Positions 17,743 to 26,048 of a stretch of DNA of 64,000 nt are shown here, one piece after another. Location of the stretch: assembly GCF_002844375.1 (NCBI RefSeq), contig NZ_CP024200.1:419501-483500 (forward strand), in the 5' to 3' direction. Numbering within the stretch: the stretch's first letter is position 1; every line of letters begins with the position of its first letter. The notes under the pieces are model-generated. The model did no database searches. It had not been told where the DNA came from and was given only the letters and a program-made list of their open reading frames with translations. Position numbers and translations under genes: made by a program. Origin of the DNA: Thalassospira marina (GTDB lineage Bacteria > Pseudomonadota > Alphaproteobacteria > Rhodospirillales > Thalassospiraceae).

Positions 17743-19470
17743 TTAATGGATTTCGGGGTCTTCGATGGGGGCAGTACCCGTCAGGAAGTCGAAATCGCAG
17801 CCTTCATCGGCCTGGGTGATGTGGTTGGCATACATGCGGCCATAGCCACGGCCAAAATCGCGGCTGGGCGGGTTCCATTCCGCCAGGCGGGCTTTGATTT
17901 CGGCGTCATCAAGTTCGACATGGATGCTGCGGTTTTCCACATCGACCGATATCATGTCGCCTGTGCGCACGGCTGCCAGCGGCCCGCCAATATAGCTTTC
18001 GGGTGCCACATGCAGGATGCAGGCGCCATAGCTGGTGCCGCTCATGCGGGCATCGGAAATGCGCAGCATGTCACGTACGCCTTCTTTCAAAAGCTTCTTG
18101 GGGATTGGCAGCATGCCCCATTCCGGCATGCCCGGCCCGCCTACCGGCCCGGCATTTTGCAGGACCAGAATATGATCGGCCGTGACATCCAGATTCTCGC
18201 GGTTGATCTGCTCGTTCATGTCGTTGTAATCGCGAAATACAAGTGCCGGACCGGTATGTTTCAGCAGGCGCGGATCGGCGGCACTGGGTTTCATCACGCA
18301 GCCGCGCGGCGCCAGGTTGCCATAAAGAACGGCGGTGGCACCTGCGCTGTAAACGGCATTTTCAACCTTGCGAATAACATCATCATTGTAAATCGGCGCA
18401 CCGGCGATGTTTTCGCCAATGGTTTTGCCATTTACGGTCATGCAGGATGTATCAAGATGGTCGCGGATATTTTCCAGCATGCCGATCAGGCCGCCGGCAT
18501 AAAAGAAATCTTCCATCAGGAATTCGCCAGACGGGCGTAAATTGGCAATAACGCCCATGCGGCGCGATGCCTTTTCAAAATCCGGCAGGCCAATATCCAG
18601 CCCGGCGCGTTTGGAAACAGCAATAAGGTGCGGAATGGCATTGGTGGAACCACCCAGCGCCATCTGTACCGTCAGGGCATTTTCAAACGAACCCCGGGTC
18701 AGGATGTCGGATGGTTTGCGATCCTGCCAGATCATTTCGACAATTTCTTTGCCGGTGTTGGCCGCCATGCGCGGATGGCCGGAATCCGGGGCCGGGATCG
18801 AGGAGGCATTGGGCAGGGTAAAGCCGAGCGTTTCAGCAAGGGAGGTCAGGGTGGAGGCAGTACCCATTGTCATGCAGTGACCATAGGAACGTGCAATCCC
18901 GGCTTCCATTTCTTCCCACTGGGCCTGGCTGATATTGCCTGCTTCTTTTTCCGCCCAGTATTTCCAGACGTCCGACCCGCTGCCAAGGGTTTTTCCACCC
19001 CAGTTACCGCGCAGCATTGGTCCGGCGGGTACCAGGATTGCGGGCAGGTTCATGCTGATTGCGCCCATCAGAAGGGCCGGGGTGGTTTTATCGCAGCCCC
19101 CCATTAGAACCACGCCATCAACCGGATGGGATCGCAGCAGTTCCTCTGTCTCCATCGCCAGCAGGTTGCGATAGAACATCGTGGTTGGTTTGACATAGGT
19201 TTCGGCCAGCGAAATGGCGGGAAGTTCCACCGGGAAACCGCCAGCCTGAAGAATGCCGCGTTTGACATCCTCTACCCGGTTTTTGAAATGCGCGTGACAG
19301 GGATTAATGTCGCTCCAGGTATTGACGATGGCGACAATCGGTTTGCCTTTGAAATCGTCAATCGAATAGCCCATTTGCAGCATACGCGAACGATGGCCAA
19401 AGGCGCGCAGGTCATTGACACCAAACCAGCGGTGGCTTCTGAGCTGTTCGGGTGTTTTCTTCCTCTCCAT
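17743..19470 (-). CDS. IlvD/Edd-family sugar-acid dehydratase (L-arabonate dehydratase-like)
   Basis: A 575-residue Fe-S dehydratase. The N-terminal MERKKTPEQLRSHRWFG start with an AGAGGG site is typical of L-arabonate/D-xylonate dehydratases rather than of IlvD. Cluster-binding cysteines appear in NTWSDINPCHAH, LMGGCDKTTPA and YGHCMTMGTASTL. The C-terminal MSGTSYGACILH segment holds the catalytic Ser. The family removes water from an aldonate to give a 2-keto-3-deoxy acid. An epimerase, lactonases and KdgD nearby place it in oxidative, non-phosphorylating pentose or uronate breakdown. L-arabonate is the best guess for the substrate. Confidence 0.85.
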   Translation of the reverse strand: MERKKTPEQLRSHRWFGVNDLRAFGHRSRMLQMGYSIDDFKGKPIVAIVNTWSDINPCHAHFKNRVEDVKRGILQAGGFPVELPAISLAETYVKPTTMFYRNLLAMETEELLRSHPVDGVVLMGGCDKTTPALLMGAISMNLPAILVPAGPMLRGNWGGKTLGSGSDVWKYWAEKEAGNISQAQWEEMEAGIARSYGHCMTMGTASTLTSLAETLGFTLPNASSIPAPDSGHPRMAANTGKEIVEMIWQDRKPSDILTRGSFENALTVQMALGGSTNAIPHLIAVSKRAGLDIGLPDFEKASRRMGVIANLRPSGEFLMEDFFYAGGLIGMLENIRDHLDTSCMTVNGKTIGENIAGAPIYNDDVIRKVENAVYSAGATAVLYGNLAPRGCVMKPSAADPRLLKHTGPALVFRDYNDMNEQINRENLDVTADHILVLQNAGPVGGPGMPEWGMLPIPKKLLKEGVRDMLRISDARMSGTSYGACILHVAPESYIGGPLAAVRTGDMISVDVENRSIHVELDDAEIKARLAEWNPPSRDFGRGYGRMYANHITQADEGCDFDFLTGTAPIEDPEIH

Positions 19471-19484
19471 GATCCCTCTCGATT

Positions 19485-19504
19485 CTTGTAAAATTTTATA
19501 ACAG
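19485..19504. promoter_or_regulatory. CTTGTAA motif before the dehydratase gene
   Basis: CTTGTAAAATTTTATAACAG lies 15 bases upstream of the dehydratase ATG. CTTGTAA matches one half of the palindrome found before dctP at 24328. It is a weaker, incomplete copy of the shared motif. Confidence 0.35.
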
Positions 19505-19650
19505 GATGTTGACCATCCGCGCCTGTCCGTTCAAGGAAAATCGGACAGGTGCAGGGTGAATTTATTTTGTTTCCGGGCGTTTCATGTCACATCGCTATAC
19601 CTCTGCCCTTTACCCGCTTGTATTTTGGCGTTAATTTCCTGCAACGTTAA

Positions 19651-19669
19651 TTTACAAGATGACAAGTTG
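19651..19669. promoter_or_regulatory. Shared ACAAG...ACAAGTTG motif before a regulator gene
   Basis: TTTACAAGATGACAAGTTG lies 15 bases upstream of the FadR-type regulator gene. It is nearly the same as the copy at 21804 and shares TTACAAG/ACAAGTTG with the copies at 21634 and 24342. This suggests autoregulation by the gene it precedes. Confidence 0.5.
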
Positions 19670-19683
19670 GGGCGGGGCACGTC

Positions 19684-20400
19684 ATGGCGGGATTGAAGCT
19701 TAAAATCCAGAAACGCGAAAAACTGGCAGATCAGCTTTATGGGCAGATCCTGGAACAGATTGTTTCGGGTAACCTTGCCGAAGGTGCCAAGCTTCCCTCG
19801 GAAAACGAGATTTGTGCGTCTTTCGGGGTTTCGCGGCCGGTCGTGCGTGAAGCATTGCGCAAATTGCAAACCGACGGGCTGGTTTTTGCCCGTCAGGGGG
19901 TGGGGTCGTTTGTGAAAAAACGCCCGCCGCAGGGATTGATCGAATTTGCCCAGGCCGCCGATGTTGCGGGATTGCTGCGCTGTTTTGAAGCGCGTATCGC
20001 GATTGAGGGCGAAACCGCCCGCCTCGCCGCCGAACGTGCGGGTACCCGCCATCATAAGGAAATTGAGCATGCGCTGCGGACCCTTGAAAAGGGGATTGGC
20101 AGCGGCGGCATTGCGAACGAGGCGGATTTTGACTTCCACCTTGCTATCGCGCGGGCCAGCGGCAACGATATTTTTGTTACCATGCTTAATTCGCTTCATT
20201 CCGTCATTGCCGGTTCCATGGGTGTCGCGCTCAGCATTACGCGAACGGGGTCAAAAGAACGCGCCCAGAAAGTTTGCAGTGAACACCAGCAGATTTTTGA
20301 CGCCATCCTGGGCCGGGATGCCGCGGCGGCAGATTTGCTGATGCGTTATCATCTGATGCAGGCTCGCCAGCGCGTCACCGACCACGCCCGCGACAAATAA
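19684..20400 (+). CDS. FadR-subfamily GntR transcriptional regulator (sugar-acid regulon)
   Basis: A 238-residue regulator. Its winged helix shows LPSENEICASFGVSRPVVREALRKLQTDGLVFARQGVGSFV (about 38-80), and the FCD effector domain carries the metal-ligand-like segments DFDFHLAIARASGN and EHQQIFDAI. It is divergent from the sugar-acid dehydratase and lies in the middle of the catabolic region. A TTTACAAG-type motif lies just before its own gene and recurs before the DHDPS-family, lactonase and dctP genes, so it probably represses that set until a sugar acid binds. It is a distant paralogue of the regulator at 15875. Confidence 0.9.
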   Translation: MAGLKLKIQKREKLADQLYGQILEQIVSGNLAEGAKLPSENEICASFGVSRPVVREALRKLQTDGLVFARQGVGSFVKKRPPQGLIEFAQAADVAGLLRCFEARIAIEGETARLAAERAGTRHHKEIEHALRTLEKGIGSGGIANEADFDFHLAIARASGNDIFVTMLNSLHSVIAGSMGVALSITRTGSKERAQKVCSEHQQIFDAILGRDAAAADLLMRYHLMQARQRVTDHARDK

Positions 20401-20675
20401 CCAAATATCCCCCGGGTTTTGAAAAAGTGGCTTCCGGTTTGTGATGCTGATCGTGCTGACGTTGGGCCGTGCATCTGACGGTGTGTGCCCTGTGCTTTGT
20501 GGCCCGGGACATTGCCAGTTCAGGCCATTGATGCGGCTTTGATACGGCCGCATCAATGATTGGACTGTCTGTTAAGACCGGCCTTTTGCGATGCTTTGTC
20601 GCTATCATAACAAACCGGGCGCAAAACAGTTTTGAGCGCGCAACCGGATGGCCGCGCGCCCGTTCGCATTTTGAT

Positions 20676-21599
20676 TTAGGCGGCGCTGTTTGCTGCCAGC
20701 AGTTCTTTCGATGCTGTTTCCAGATCATCAAGGACTTTCGGGTCATCGATGTTGGAAAGGAACGGATACATCGGGCCGGTATCGGCAATGCCTGCCAGGC
20801 GAACGGCTTCGTGCAGGATGCGAAGCGGCGAGAAACCATCGCGCAAATCTTCAAGTGCGATGAATTTTTCGCGAATGGTGGTTGCTGTTGCAACGTCACC
20901 GGCCTGAAGAGCATGCAGCATGGCGGTGGAAAGGGCCGGTGCCACGCAGACCGAGCCGGAGGTAAAGCCGGTCAGCTTGAATTCCATCAGATGTTCGATC
21001 GCGGGACGTTCACCAATGCCCGAAATGATGCGATCCGTGCCAGCATAGCCGGTCAGTTCGGTCAGAAAGGCATCAATGGACGGGTTTTCGCGCACGGCGG
21101 CATATTTGACCGCGCAGGCAACACCATCGGCCAGCAGATCGGCGACGTGGCGCGGGGTCAGGTAATTGTCGGATTTGACATAAACGATCAGCGGCTTGCC
21201 ATAGGCATCGGCCAGGCGGCGCAATCCCTGGTCAACACCCTTGGGTGTGGACGGGAAATTGAGCGGCAGTGCCATCGCTGTTGGAAAGTTACGGTTTTTT
21301 AGGATTTTAACCTGGTCAAGGGCCTTGCCATAATCAGCCCCGATCGAGGGAATGACCCAGTCATCTTCGCCAACCCAGCTTTCAAGCTGGTCAAGGACGC
21401 CGTCATATTCACCAACCGAGATGTTATAAAAGTTGGCATTGCCACCATACATAAAGGTGCTGACGCCACCCTGTTTAAGATGGTTTACAAGTTTTTGGTT
21501 TTCCGCGTCCGAAACGCCAAGGTCCGCATTGCGGGCGAGGGGCGGAACGGCAAGGATCGATTTCCCCAGATCTGCCGAGGTGACGGCACTTGTTTTCAT
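20676..21599 (-). CDS. Divergent DHDPS/NAL-family lyase
   Basis: A 307-residue class I aldolase-fold protein. The ATG at 21599 was chosen because GGAGG stands 6 bases before it. The Schiff-base strand reads ACAVKYAAVREN, where the Lys fits the catalytic position, and PLIVYVKSDNYL supplies the Tyr. The usual GGTGE phosphate/carboxylate loop is replaced by MYGGNANFYN, so substrate recognition should differ from dapA-type enzymes. By context it may split or dehydrate the 2-keto-3-deoxy acid from the adjacent dehydratase. It has its own copy of the TTACAAGTTG motif. Confidence 0.8.
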   Translation of the reverse strand: MKTSAVTSADLGKSILAVPPLARNADLGVSDAENQKLVNHLKQGGVSTFMYGGNANFYNISVGEYDGVLDQLESWVGEDDWVIPSIGADYGKALDQVKILKNRNFPTAMALPLNFPSTPKGVDQGLRRLADAYGKPLIVYVKSDNYLTPRHVADLLADGVACAVKYAAVRENPSIDAFLTELTGYAGTDRIISGIGERPAIEHLMEFKLTGFTSGSVCVAPALSTAMLHALQAGDVATATTIREKFIALEDLRDGFSPLRILHEAVRLAGIADTGPMYPFLSNIDDPKVLDDLETASKELLAANSAA

Positions 21600-21633
21600 T
21601 GTAACCTCCGTGATGTCTGGTTGTATTTTTAAG

Positions 21634-21643
21634 TTACAAGTTG
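21634..21643. promoter_or_regulatory. TTACAAGTTG motif before the DHDPS-family gene
   Basis: TTACAAGTTG is located 35 bases upstream of the ATG of the minus-strand DHDPS-family gene. The identical ten bases occur at 24342-24351 before dctP. It is a likely site for the FadR-type regulator encoded at 19684. Confidence 0.5.
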
Positions 21644-21803
21644 GGGATTGGCAATCTCTTTTCCAGGCAGGGGCGGGCCAAGGGCGCAAAATAGCCGTCA
21701 ATATATTGATATTTATAAGTTAAAATTTTAACTGGCGGGCTGGCATCGCGTCTTGAAGTCCTGTTTTTAGAGCAGTGGACGGGGTGGGTTGTTAGTTAAA
21801 GAC

Positions 21804-21823
21804 TAACAAGATTGACAAGTTTT
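21804..21823. promoter_or_regulatory. TAACAAGATTGACAAGTT motif before the lactonase gene
   Basis: TAACAAGATTGACAAGTTTT lies about 65 bases before the SMP-30 gene start. It closely matches the copy at 19651 (ACAAGA-TGACAAGTT). The preceding GTTAGTTAAAGACTAAC is itself an inverted repeat (GTTAGT/ACTAAC). Confidence 0.5.
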
Positions 21824-21886
21824 GATCCTGCCTGCATGACATAATCAGATTTATTTCAATGTCATGTGATGAAATGGGAGGCCGGG

Positions 21887-22789
21887 GTGGCGCAATATAG
21901 CAGGCTGGCAATGCCGGAAGTTGAATTTGTGGTGCAGGACCGGTGCGTGTTGGGGGAATGCCCGAACTGGGATGCGGAAAATAACCGCCTGTTATGGGCC
22001 GATATCCTGGGGCAGAAAATCCATGCGCTGTCGCTTGACACTGGTGCGCGCGAAAGCTGGAGCTTTGAAAGCGAAGTTGGCTGCTTTGGGTTGACCGATC
22101 AGGGGCGCTGGGTGATTGCGCTTAAAAGTGATGTGATCCTGTTTAACCCGGCAACGGGTGTGCGTGAAAAGATTGCCGAAGTAGATGGCGGCAACGCCAT
22201 GAGCCGCACCAATGACGGTAAAATTGGCCCTGATGGGGCCTTTTGGGTTGGCACCATGGATCAGAATGCCGAAAAACAGCCGGTTGCCGGCCTGTTTCGC
22301 GTAACCGGTGAGGGCGCGGTCGAGCATAAGGTTGGCGGCGTTAAAATATCAAACGGGCTGGCCTGGTCGCCCGATGGCCGGTTTATGTATCATTCGGATT
22401 CGCGCGGGCCGTGGGTTAATCGCTGGTCGTTTGATGCGCAAAGCGGTGAAATTTCCAAATGCGCCCGTTTCCTTGACCTTGACGATACCCTGGGCCGCCC
22501 GGATGGGGCCGCAACCGATGTCGAGGGCTGTTATTGGAGTGCGGGTGTATCTGCGGGCAATTTGAACCGTTTTGCGCCCGATGGAACGCTTTTGATGTCA
22601 ATTCCGCTGCCGGTGCTCAACCCGACGATGCCGTGCTTTGGTGGGCCGGACATGAAAACCATTTTCGTGACCAGCCATAGCGAAAATTACGATGCGCAAA
22701 AGCTGAAAGATCATCCTGATGCGGGCAGGGTCATGGCCCTGCGCGTGGATGTGGCCGGTGTGCCTGTAACGCGGTTTCGCGAGGCATAA
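21887..22789 (+). CDS. SMP-30/gluconolactonase/LRE family sugar lactonase
   Basis: A 300-residue six-bladed beta-propeller lactonase. The GTG at 21887 was chosen because GGGAGG lies 5 bases before it; a GTG at 21866 and an ATG at 21911 are alternatives. Metal-site and family motifs are CVLGECPNWDAENNRLLWADI, GGNAMSRTNDGKIGPDGAFWVG, ISNGLAWSPDGRFMYHSDS and RPDGAATDVEGCYW. The family uses one divalent metal to open aldono- or aldarolactones. Among sugar-acid genes it would hydrolyse the lactone made by uronate or aldose dehydrogenase. A second family member is encoded at 35719. Confidence 0.88.
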   Translation: MAQYSRLAMPEVEFVVQDRCVLGECPNWDAENNRLLWADILGQKIHALSLDTGARESWSFESEVGCFGLTDQGRWVIALKSDVILFNPATGVREKIAEVDGGNAMSRTNDGKIGPDGAFWVGTMDQNAEKQPVAGLFRVTGEGAVEHKVGGVKISNGLAWSPDGRFMYHSDSRGPWVNRWSFDAQSGEISKCARFLDLDDTLGRPDGAATDVEGCYWSAGVSAGNLNRFAPDGTLLMSIPLPVLNPTMPCFGGPDMKTIFVTSHSENYDAQKLKDHPDAGRVMALRVDVAGVPVTRFREA

Positions 22790-23303
22790 GAAGGGCTTCT
22801 GATGCCGGTGCGTTGTGCGCCATGTAGTGTCGCGCAGCGAATGTGATGCTGAAAAAGGTAGTGGCCCCGATGGGGTGCGTTACCCCTTGGGGGAGGGGTT
22901 TGGAAAATGGTCAGTATTTGCGGGGGCGCCTGCGGATGCTGGCCATTTTTTGTTTTAGTGGCATGGGAATTGATCAGCCGAATCCGCTTTTACGGTGATA
23001 TTCATCATGCAGGTTGGGTTTGCGGGTAAAGCAGGCGTGTTGCAGGGGGCAAAAAGGCAGCCATTTTGTAACCTGTCAGCAGGTTGTAAATGATTCATCA
23101 TCATACTATTTTACAGGAATGGCGTTAAAATTTGCGTGATGCAAGGCGTCAATTTTCTTATTAACTATATGAATATCAATGTTAATTATTGAAACAATAT
23201 GTGTCTCCTACGGGAAATGCCGTAATATAATAATTGACACAAAGATATGATGAGTTGTTAAATTTCCCGACAAGAACAGCAAACAAGCTATCTGGGGATG
23301 GAA
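22790..23303. other. Intergenic region with small inverted repeats
   Basis: About 510 bases between the lactonase and kdgD genes. GGGGT-gcgtt-ACCCC at 22872-22886 forms a small hairpin without a T tract. From about 23090 the sequence becomes strongly AT-rich and includes TCAAT-gttaatt-ATTGA (23176-23192), a possible operator close to the kdgD promoter. No gene was recognised. Confidence 0.5.
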
Positions 23304-24233
23304 ATGGACTTTTCTGAATTAAAAACCGCCATTGGTGCCGGGCTTTTGTCGTTTCCGGTAACACCGTTTGACGCCGAACAACGGCTGGACCTGGATAATT
23401 ACCGTGCACATGTGGCCTGGCTGGCGCAATATCCGGCTGCGGCCCTGTTTGCCGCCGGTGGCACGGGCGAGTTTTTTTCGTTAACGCAAAGCGAAGTCGT
23501 TGAAACGGTGAAGGCTGCCAAAGACGTTGCCGGAAATACACCGATTATCGCGGGCTGCGGTTATGGTACAGCCATGGCGGTTGAACTGGCGCAGGCGTGC
23601 CAAAAGGCCGGGGCAGACGGGTTGCTTTTGTTGCCGCAATATCTGGTTGGGGCGGAGCAGGCCGGTTTGGTGGATCGCGTTCGCCAGGTGTGCCAGGCTG
23701 TTGATATTGGCGTTATCGTTTATAATCGCGACAATTCGATCCTGAGTGCCGAAAGCATTGCCCGCCTTGCCGAAGAATGCCCCAATCTGATTGGTTTCAA
23801 GGATGGGCATGGCAATGTCGAACTTGTTACCCGTGTTTGCACGTTGCTGGGTGACCGGCTGAGCTATATTGGCGGGATGCCAACGGCGGAAGTCTTTGCC
23901 AAGGCCTATAAGGCGGCGGGGGTGACGACCTATTCATCGGCGATTTTCAACTTTTTGCCGCAGCAGGCACTGAGTTTTTACGATGCGCTGTGTGCCGATG
24001 ATAATGACAGCATGAACCGGATGCTGAAGGAATTTTTCTATCCCTATCTGGCAATCCGTGATCGGGGCCGGGGATATGCTGTGTCGATCGTGAAGGCGGG
24101 CATGAAGGTTATTGGCCGTGATACCGGGCCGGTACGTTCACCGCTAACGGATTTGACAGGTGAAGAATTGAAAATGCTGGCCGGTGTGATGGCATCGGCA
24201 TTTGGCAAGGACGTGGTGAAACACCCGTTCTAG
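23304..24233 (+). CDS. kdgD: 5-dehydro-4-deoxyglucarate dehydratase
   Basis: A 309-residue DHDPS-superfamily enzyme that decarboxylates and dehydrates 5-keto-4-deoxyglucarate to 2-oxoglutarate semialdehyde. The ATG at 23304 is preferred over 23298 because GGGGA sits 5 bases upstream and MDFSELKTAIGAGLLSFPVTPF matches the usual N terminus. GGTGEFFSLT is the carboxylate-binding loop, VIVYNRDN has the catalytic Tyr, and LIGFKDGHGN has the Schiff-base Lys. A TRAP transporter and uronate dehydrogenase follow in the same direction, giving an oxidative hexuronate pathway. Confidence 0.92.
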   Translation: MDFSELKTAIGAGLLSFPVTPFDAEQRLDLDNYRAHVAWLAQYPAAALFAAGGTGEFFSLTQSEVVETVKAAKDVAGNTPIIAGCGYGTAMAVELAQACQKAGADGLLLLPQYLVGAEQAGLVDRVRQVCQAVDIGVIVYNRDNSILSAESIARLAEECPNLIGFKDGHGNVELVTRVCTLLGDRLSYIGGMPTAEVFAKAYKAAGVTTYSSAIFNFLPQQALSFYDALCADDNDSMNRMLKEFFYPYLAIRDRGRGYAVSIVKAGMKVIGRDTGPVRSPLTDLTGEELKMLAGVMASAFGKDVVKHPF

Positions 24234-24327
24234 GCGGATTTCAACGGTTGCAGGGCAGCCAGACCGGAATTGACGAAGCCACAAAAGAAATCGGCACGTC
24301 ATTTGTTGGAAAAGAGGAAAACACTCT

Positions 24328-24354
24328 CTTGTAATTACAAGTTACAAGTTGTAC
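24328..24354. promoter_or_regulatory. Double palindrome before dctP
   Basis: CTTGTAATTACAAG (24328-24341) is a perfect 14-base palindrome, followed at once by TACAAGTTGTA (24343-24353), a second odd palindrome. They lie about 80 bases upstream of the TRAP binding-protein start. Half-sites TTACAAGTTG/CTTGTAA recur at 19485, 19651, 21634 and 21804. A FadR-type dimer is the likely binder. Confidence 0.6.
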
Positions 24355-24431
24355 GCTTTTCTTACAACAACAAGACCCCATCCATGGGGAAGGTTCAGCC
24401 GACGATTAACGTCACGGGAGGATTCCTAATA

Positions 24432-25427
24432 ATGAACAAGTTTTTGAAGACGACGACCTTGACCATTGCCGCCTGTGCAATGGGGGCAACCATGCTGGCC
24501 GGTGTGGCCCAGGCGCGCGAATGGCGCGGCTGGAACATTCACCCGCCGGGATATCCGGTGACCATCGGCATGGAAAAGTTCGCCGAACTGATTAACAAGG
24601 GTTCAGACGGACGTCTGGAAGCAAAGGTTTACAATAACGGTGTGCTGGGCGATCAGCCCGATGCCATCCAGCAGGTTCGCCTTGGCGGCCTGGACTGGGC
24701 CGAGTTCAACCTTGGTCCGCTAGGTGAAATCGTGCCGGAAGCCAATGTGGTTTCGCTGCCGTTCATTTTCAAAGACATGGATTCCATGCACAAGGTGATG
24801 GATGGTCCGGTCGGTGAACAGATTTCGGCAGGTATCCGCAATGCCGGCCTTGAGCCGCTTGCCTATTACGATTCTGGCGCACGGTCGTTTTACAACACCA
24901 AAAAGCCGATCGAAAAACCCGAAGACATGAAGGGCATGAAGTTCCGCGTCATGAGCAACGATCTGTATGTGCAGATGGTTGCGGCCCTTGGCGGCAACGC
25001 AACACCGATGCCCTATGGCGAAGTGTTCCAGTCGCTGAAACTTGGTGTGATTGACGGGGCGGAAAACAACTATCCGTCCTATGAATCGTCGGGCCATTAC
25101 GAAGCGGCAAAATACTATTCCGTGACCCAGCACCTGATCCTTCCGGAAGTGCTGTGCATGAACAAGGACCTGTATGACAGCCTGTCGGATGACGACAAGA
25201 AACTGGTCCGTGATGCCGCCATGCAGTCCGCCGAACTGCAGCGCGCAACCTGGTCCAAGGTTGCCGAGGAAGACAAGAAAAAGGTCGAAGCATCGGGTGT
25301 GAAGGTAAACGAAATTACCGACAAAGCACCGTTCCAGAAAGCGATGCAGCCGATTTACGAAAAATTCGAGCAGGAAAACCCCGACCAGGCCGAACTGGTC
25401 AAGGCAATCCAGGCAGCCCAGAAATAA
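24432..25427 (+). CDS. TRAP transporter substrate-binding protein (DctP family)
   Basis: A 331-residue periplasmic binding protein. The ATG at 24432 has GGGAGG upstream and gives a standard signal peptide, MNKFLKTTTLTIAACAMGATMLAGVAQA, with cleavage after about residue 28. The mature part has DctP hallmarks: GGLDWAEFNLGPLGEIVPEANVVSLPF, the GMKFRVMSNDLY segment containing the substrate-carboxylate Arg, and SLKLGVIDGAENN. It lies between kdgD and two membrane subunits, and uronate dehydrogenase ends the cluster, so a hexuronate is the likely ligand. A palindromic motif upstream suggests control by the nearby FadR-type regulator. Confidence 0.92.
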   Translation: MNKFLKTTTLTIAACAMGATMLAGVAQAREWRGWNIHPPGYPVTIGMEKFAELINKGSDGRLEAKVYNNGVLGDQPDAIQQVRLGGLDWAEFNLGPLGEIVPEANVVSLPFIFKDMDSMHKVMDGPVGEQISAGIRNAGLEPLAYYDSGARSFYNTKKPIEKPEDMKGMKFRVMSNDLYVQMVAALGGNATPMPYGEVFQSLKLGVIDGAENNYPSYESSGHYEAAKYYSVTQHLILPEVLCMNKDLYDSLSDDDKKLVRDAAMQSAELQRATWSKVAEEDKKKVEASGVKVNEITDKAPFQKAMQPIYEKFEQENPDQAELVKAIQAAQK

Positions 25428-25438
25428 GTGATTTCTGG

Positions 25439-25473
25439 TCAGGGGCGGCATCACATGCCGCCCCTGATTTTTT
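25439..25473 (+). terminator. Attenuating hairpin between dctP and dctQ
   Basis: TCAGGGGCGGCAT (25439-25451) pairs perfectly with ATGCCGCCCCTGA (25455-25467) and is followed by TTTTTT. Placed inside the operon, it should stop most transcripts after dctP, giving more binding protein than membrane subunits. Confidence 0.8.
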
Positions 25474-25508
25474 CGATTTTTCAATTTCCAGGTGGCTGGT
25501 GAACCAAT

Positions 25509-26045
25509 ATGCAAATAACCCTGATGCTAGACAGCCTGGGTAAATTCATATCCCGGATACTTTATCTGATTGGCGGCGTATCCCTTGTTCTGCTGATCCC
25601 GAGTTTTGCCTGGCTGGTTTTCGGCCGTTATGTCCTGAATTCCACCCCGACCTGGGTTGAGCAGGTTTCCCTGATTTTGATGGTATTTGTGACCTTTCCG
25701 GTTGCGGCAGCCGGTGTGCGCGATAACAGCCACCTTGCCGTTGCCTATGTGCGTGATTCCATGCCGTCGCAAATTGCCGCTGGCCTTGCGATCCTCAGCT
25801 ATATCGGCATTTGCGTGTTCGGATTTTATATGACCCGGGGCGGCTGGATGCTGGCCGAGGTCAACTGGATCAAGAAGGTGCCGATCATTCATATTTCGGA
25901 TGGCTGGCGTTATGTGCCGATGGTGGCGTGCGGCTGTGGCCTGATCTTTTATTCGATCCTGCATATTTTGCGCATTCTGGCGAATTGGGACAGGATTTCG
26001 CAAAGCCCGTATTTCAGTGACGATCTGCTCGACGAGGACGCGTAA
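25509..26045 (+). CDS. TRAP transporter small permease (DctQ family)
   Basis: A 178-residue inner-membrane protein with four hydrophobic helices. The segments LVFGRYVLNSTPTWVEQVSLILMVFVTFPVAAAGVRDNSHLAV and LAEVNWIKKVPIIHISDGWRYVPM are typical of DctQ. It pairs with DctM, encoded 4 bases downstream, to form the sodium-driven permease that receives substrate from DctP. A hairpin between dctP and this gene probably lowers its expression relative to the binding protein. Confidence 0.9.
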   Translation: MQITLMLDSLGKFISRILYLIGGVSLVLLIPSFAWLVFGRYVLNSTPTWVEQVSLILMVFVTFPVAAAGVRDNSHLAVAYVRDSMPSQIAAGLAILSYIGICVFGFYMTRGGWMLAEVNWIKKVPIIHISDGWRYVPMVACGCGLIFYSILHILRILANWDRISQSPYFSDDLLDEDA

Positions 26046-26048
26046 TAA

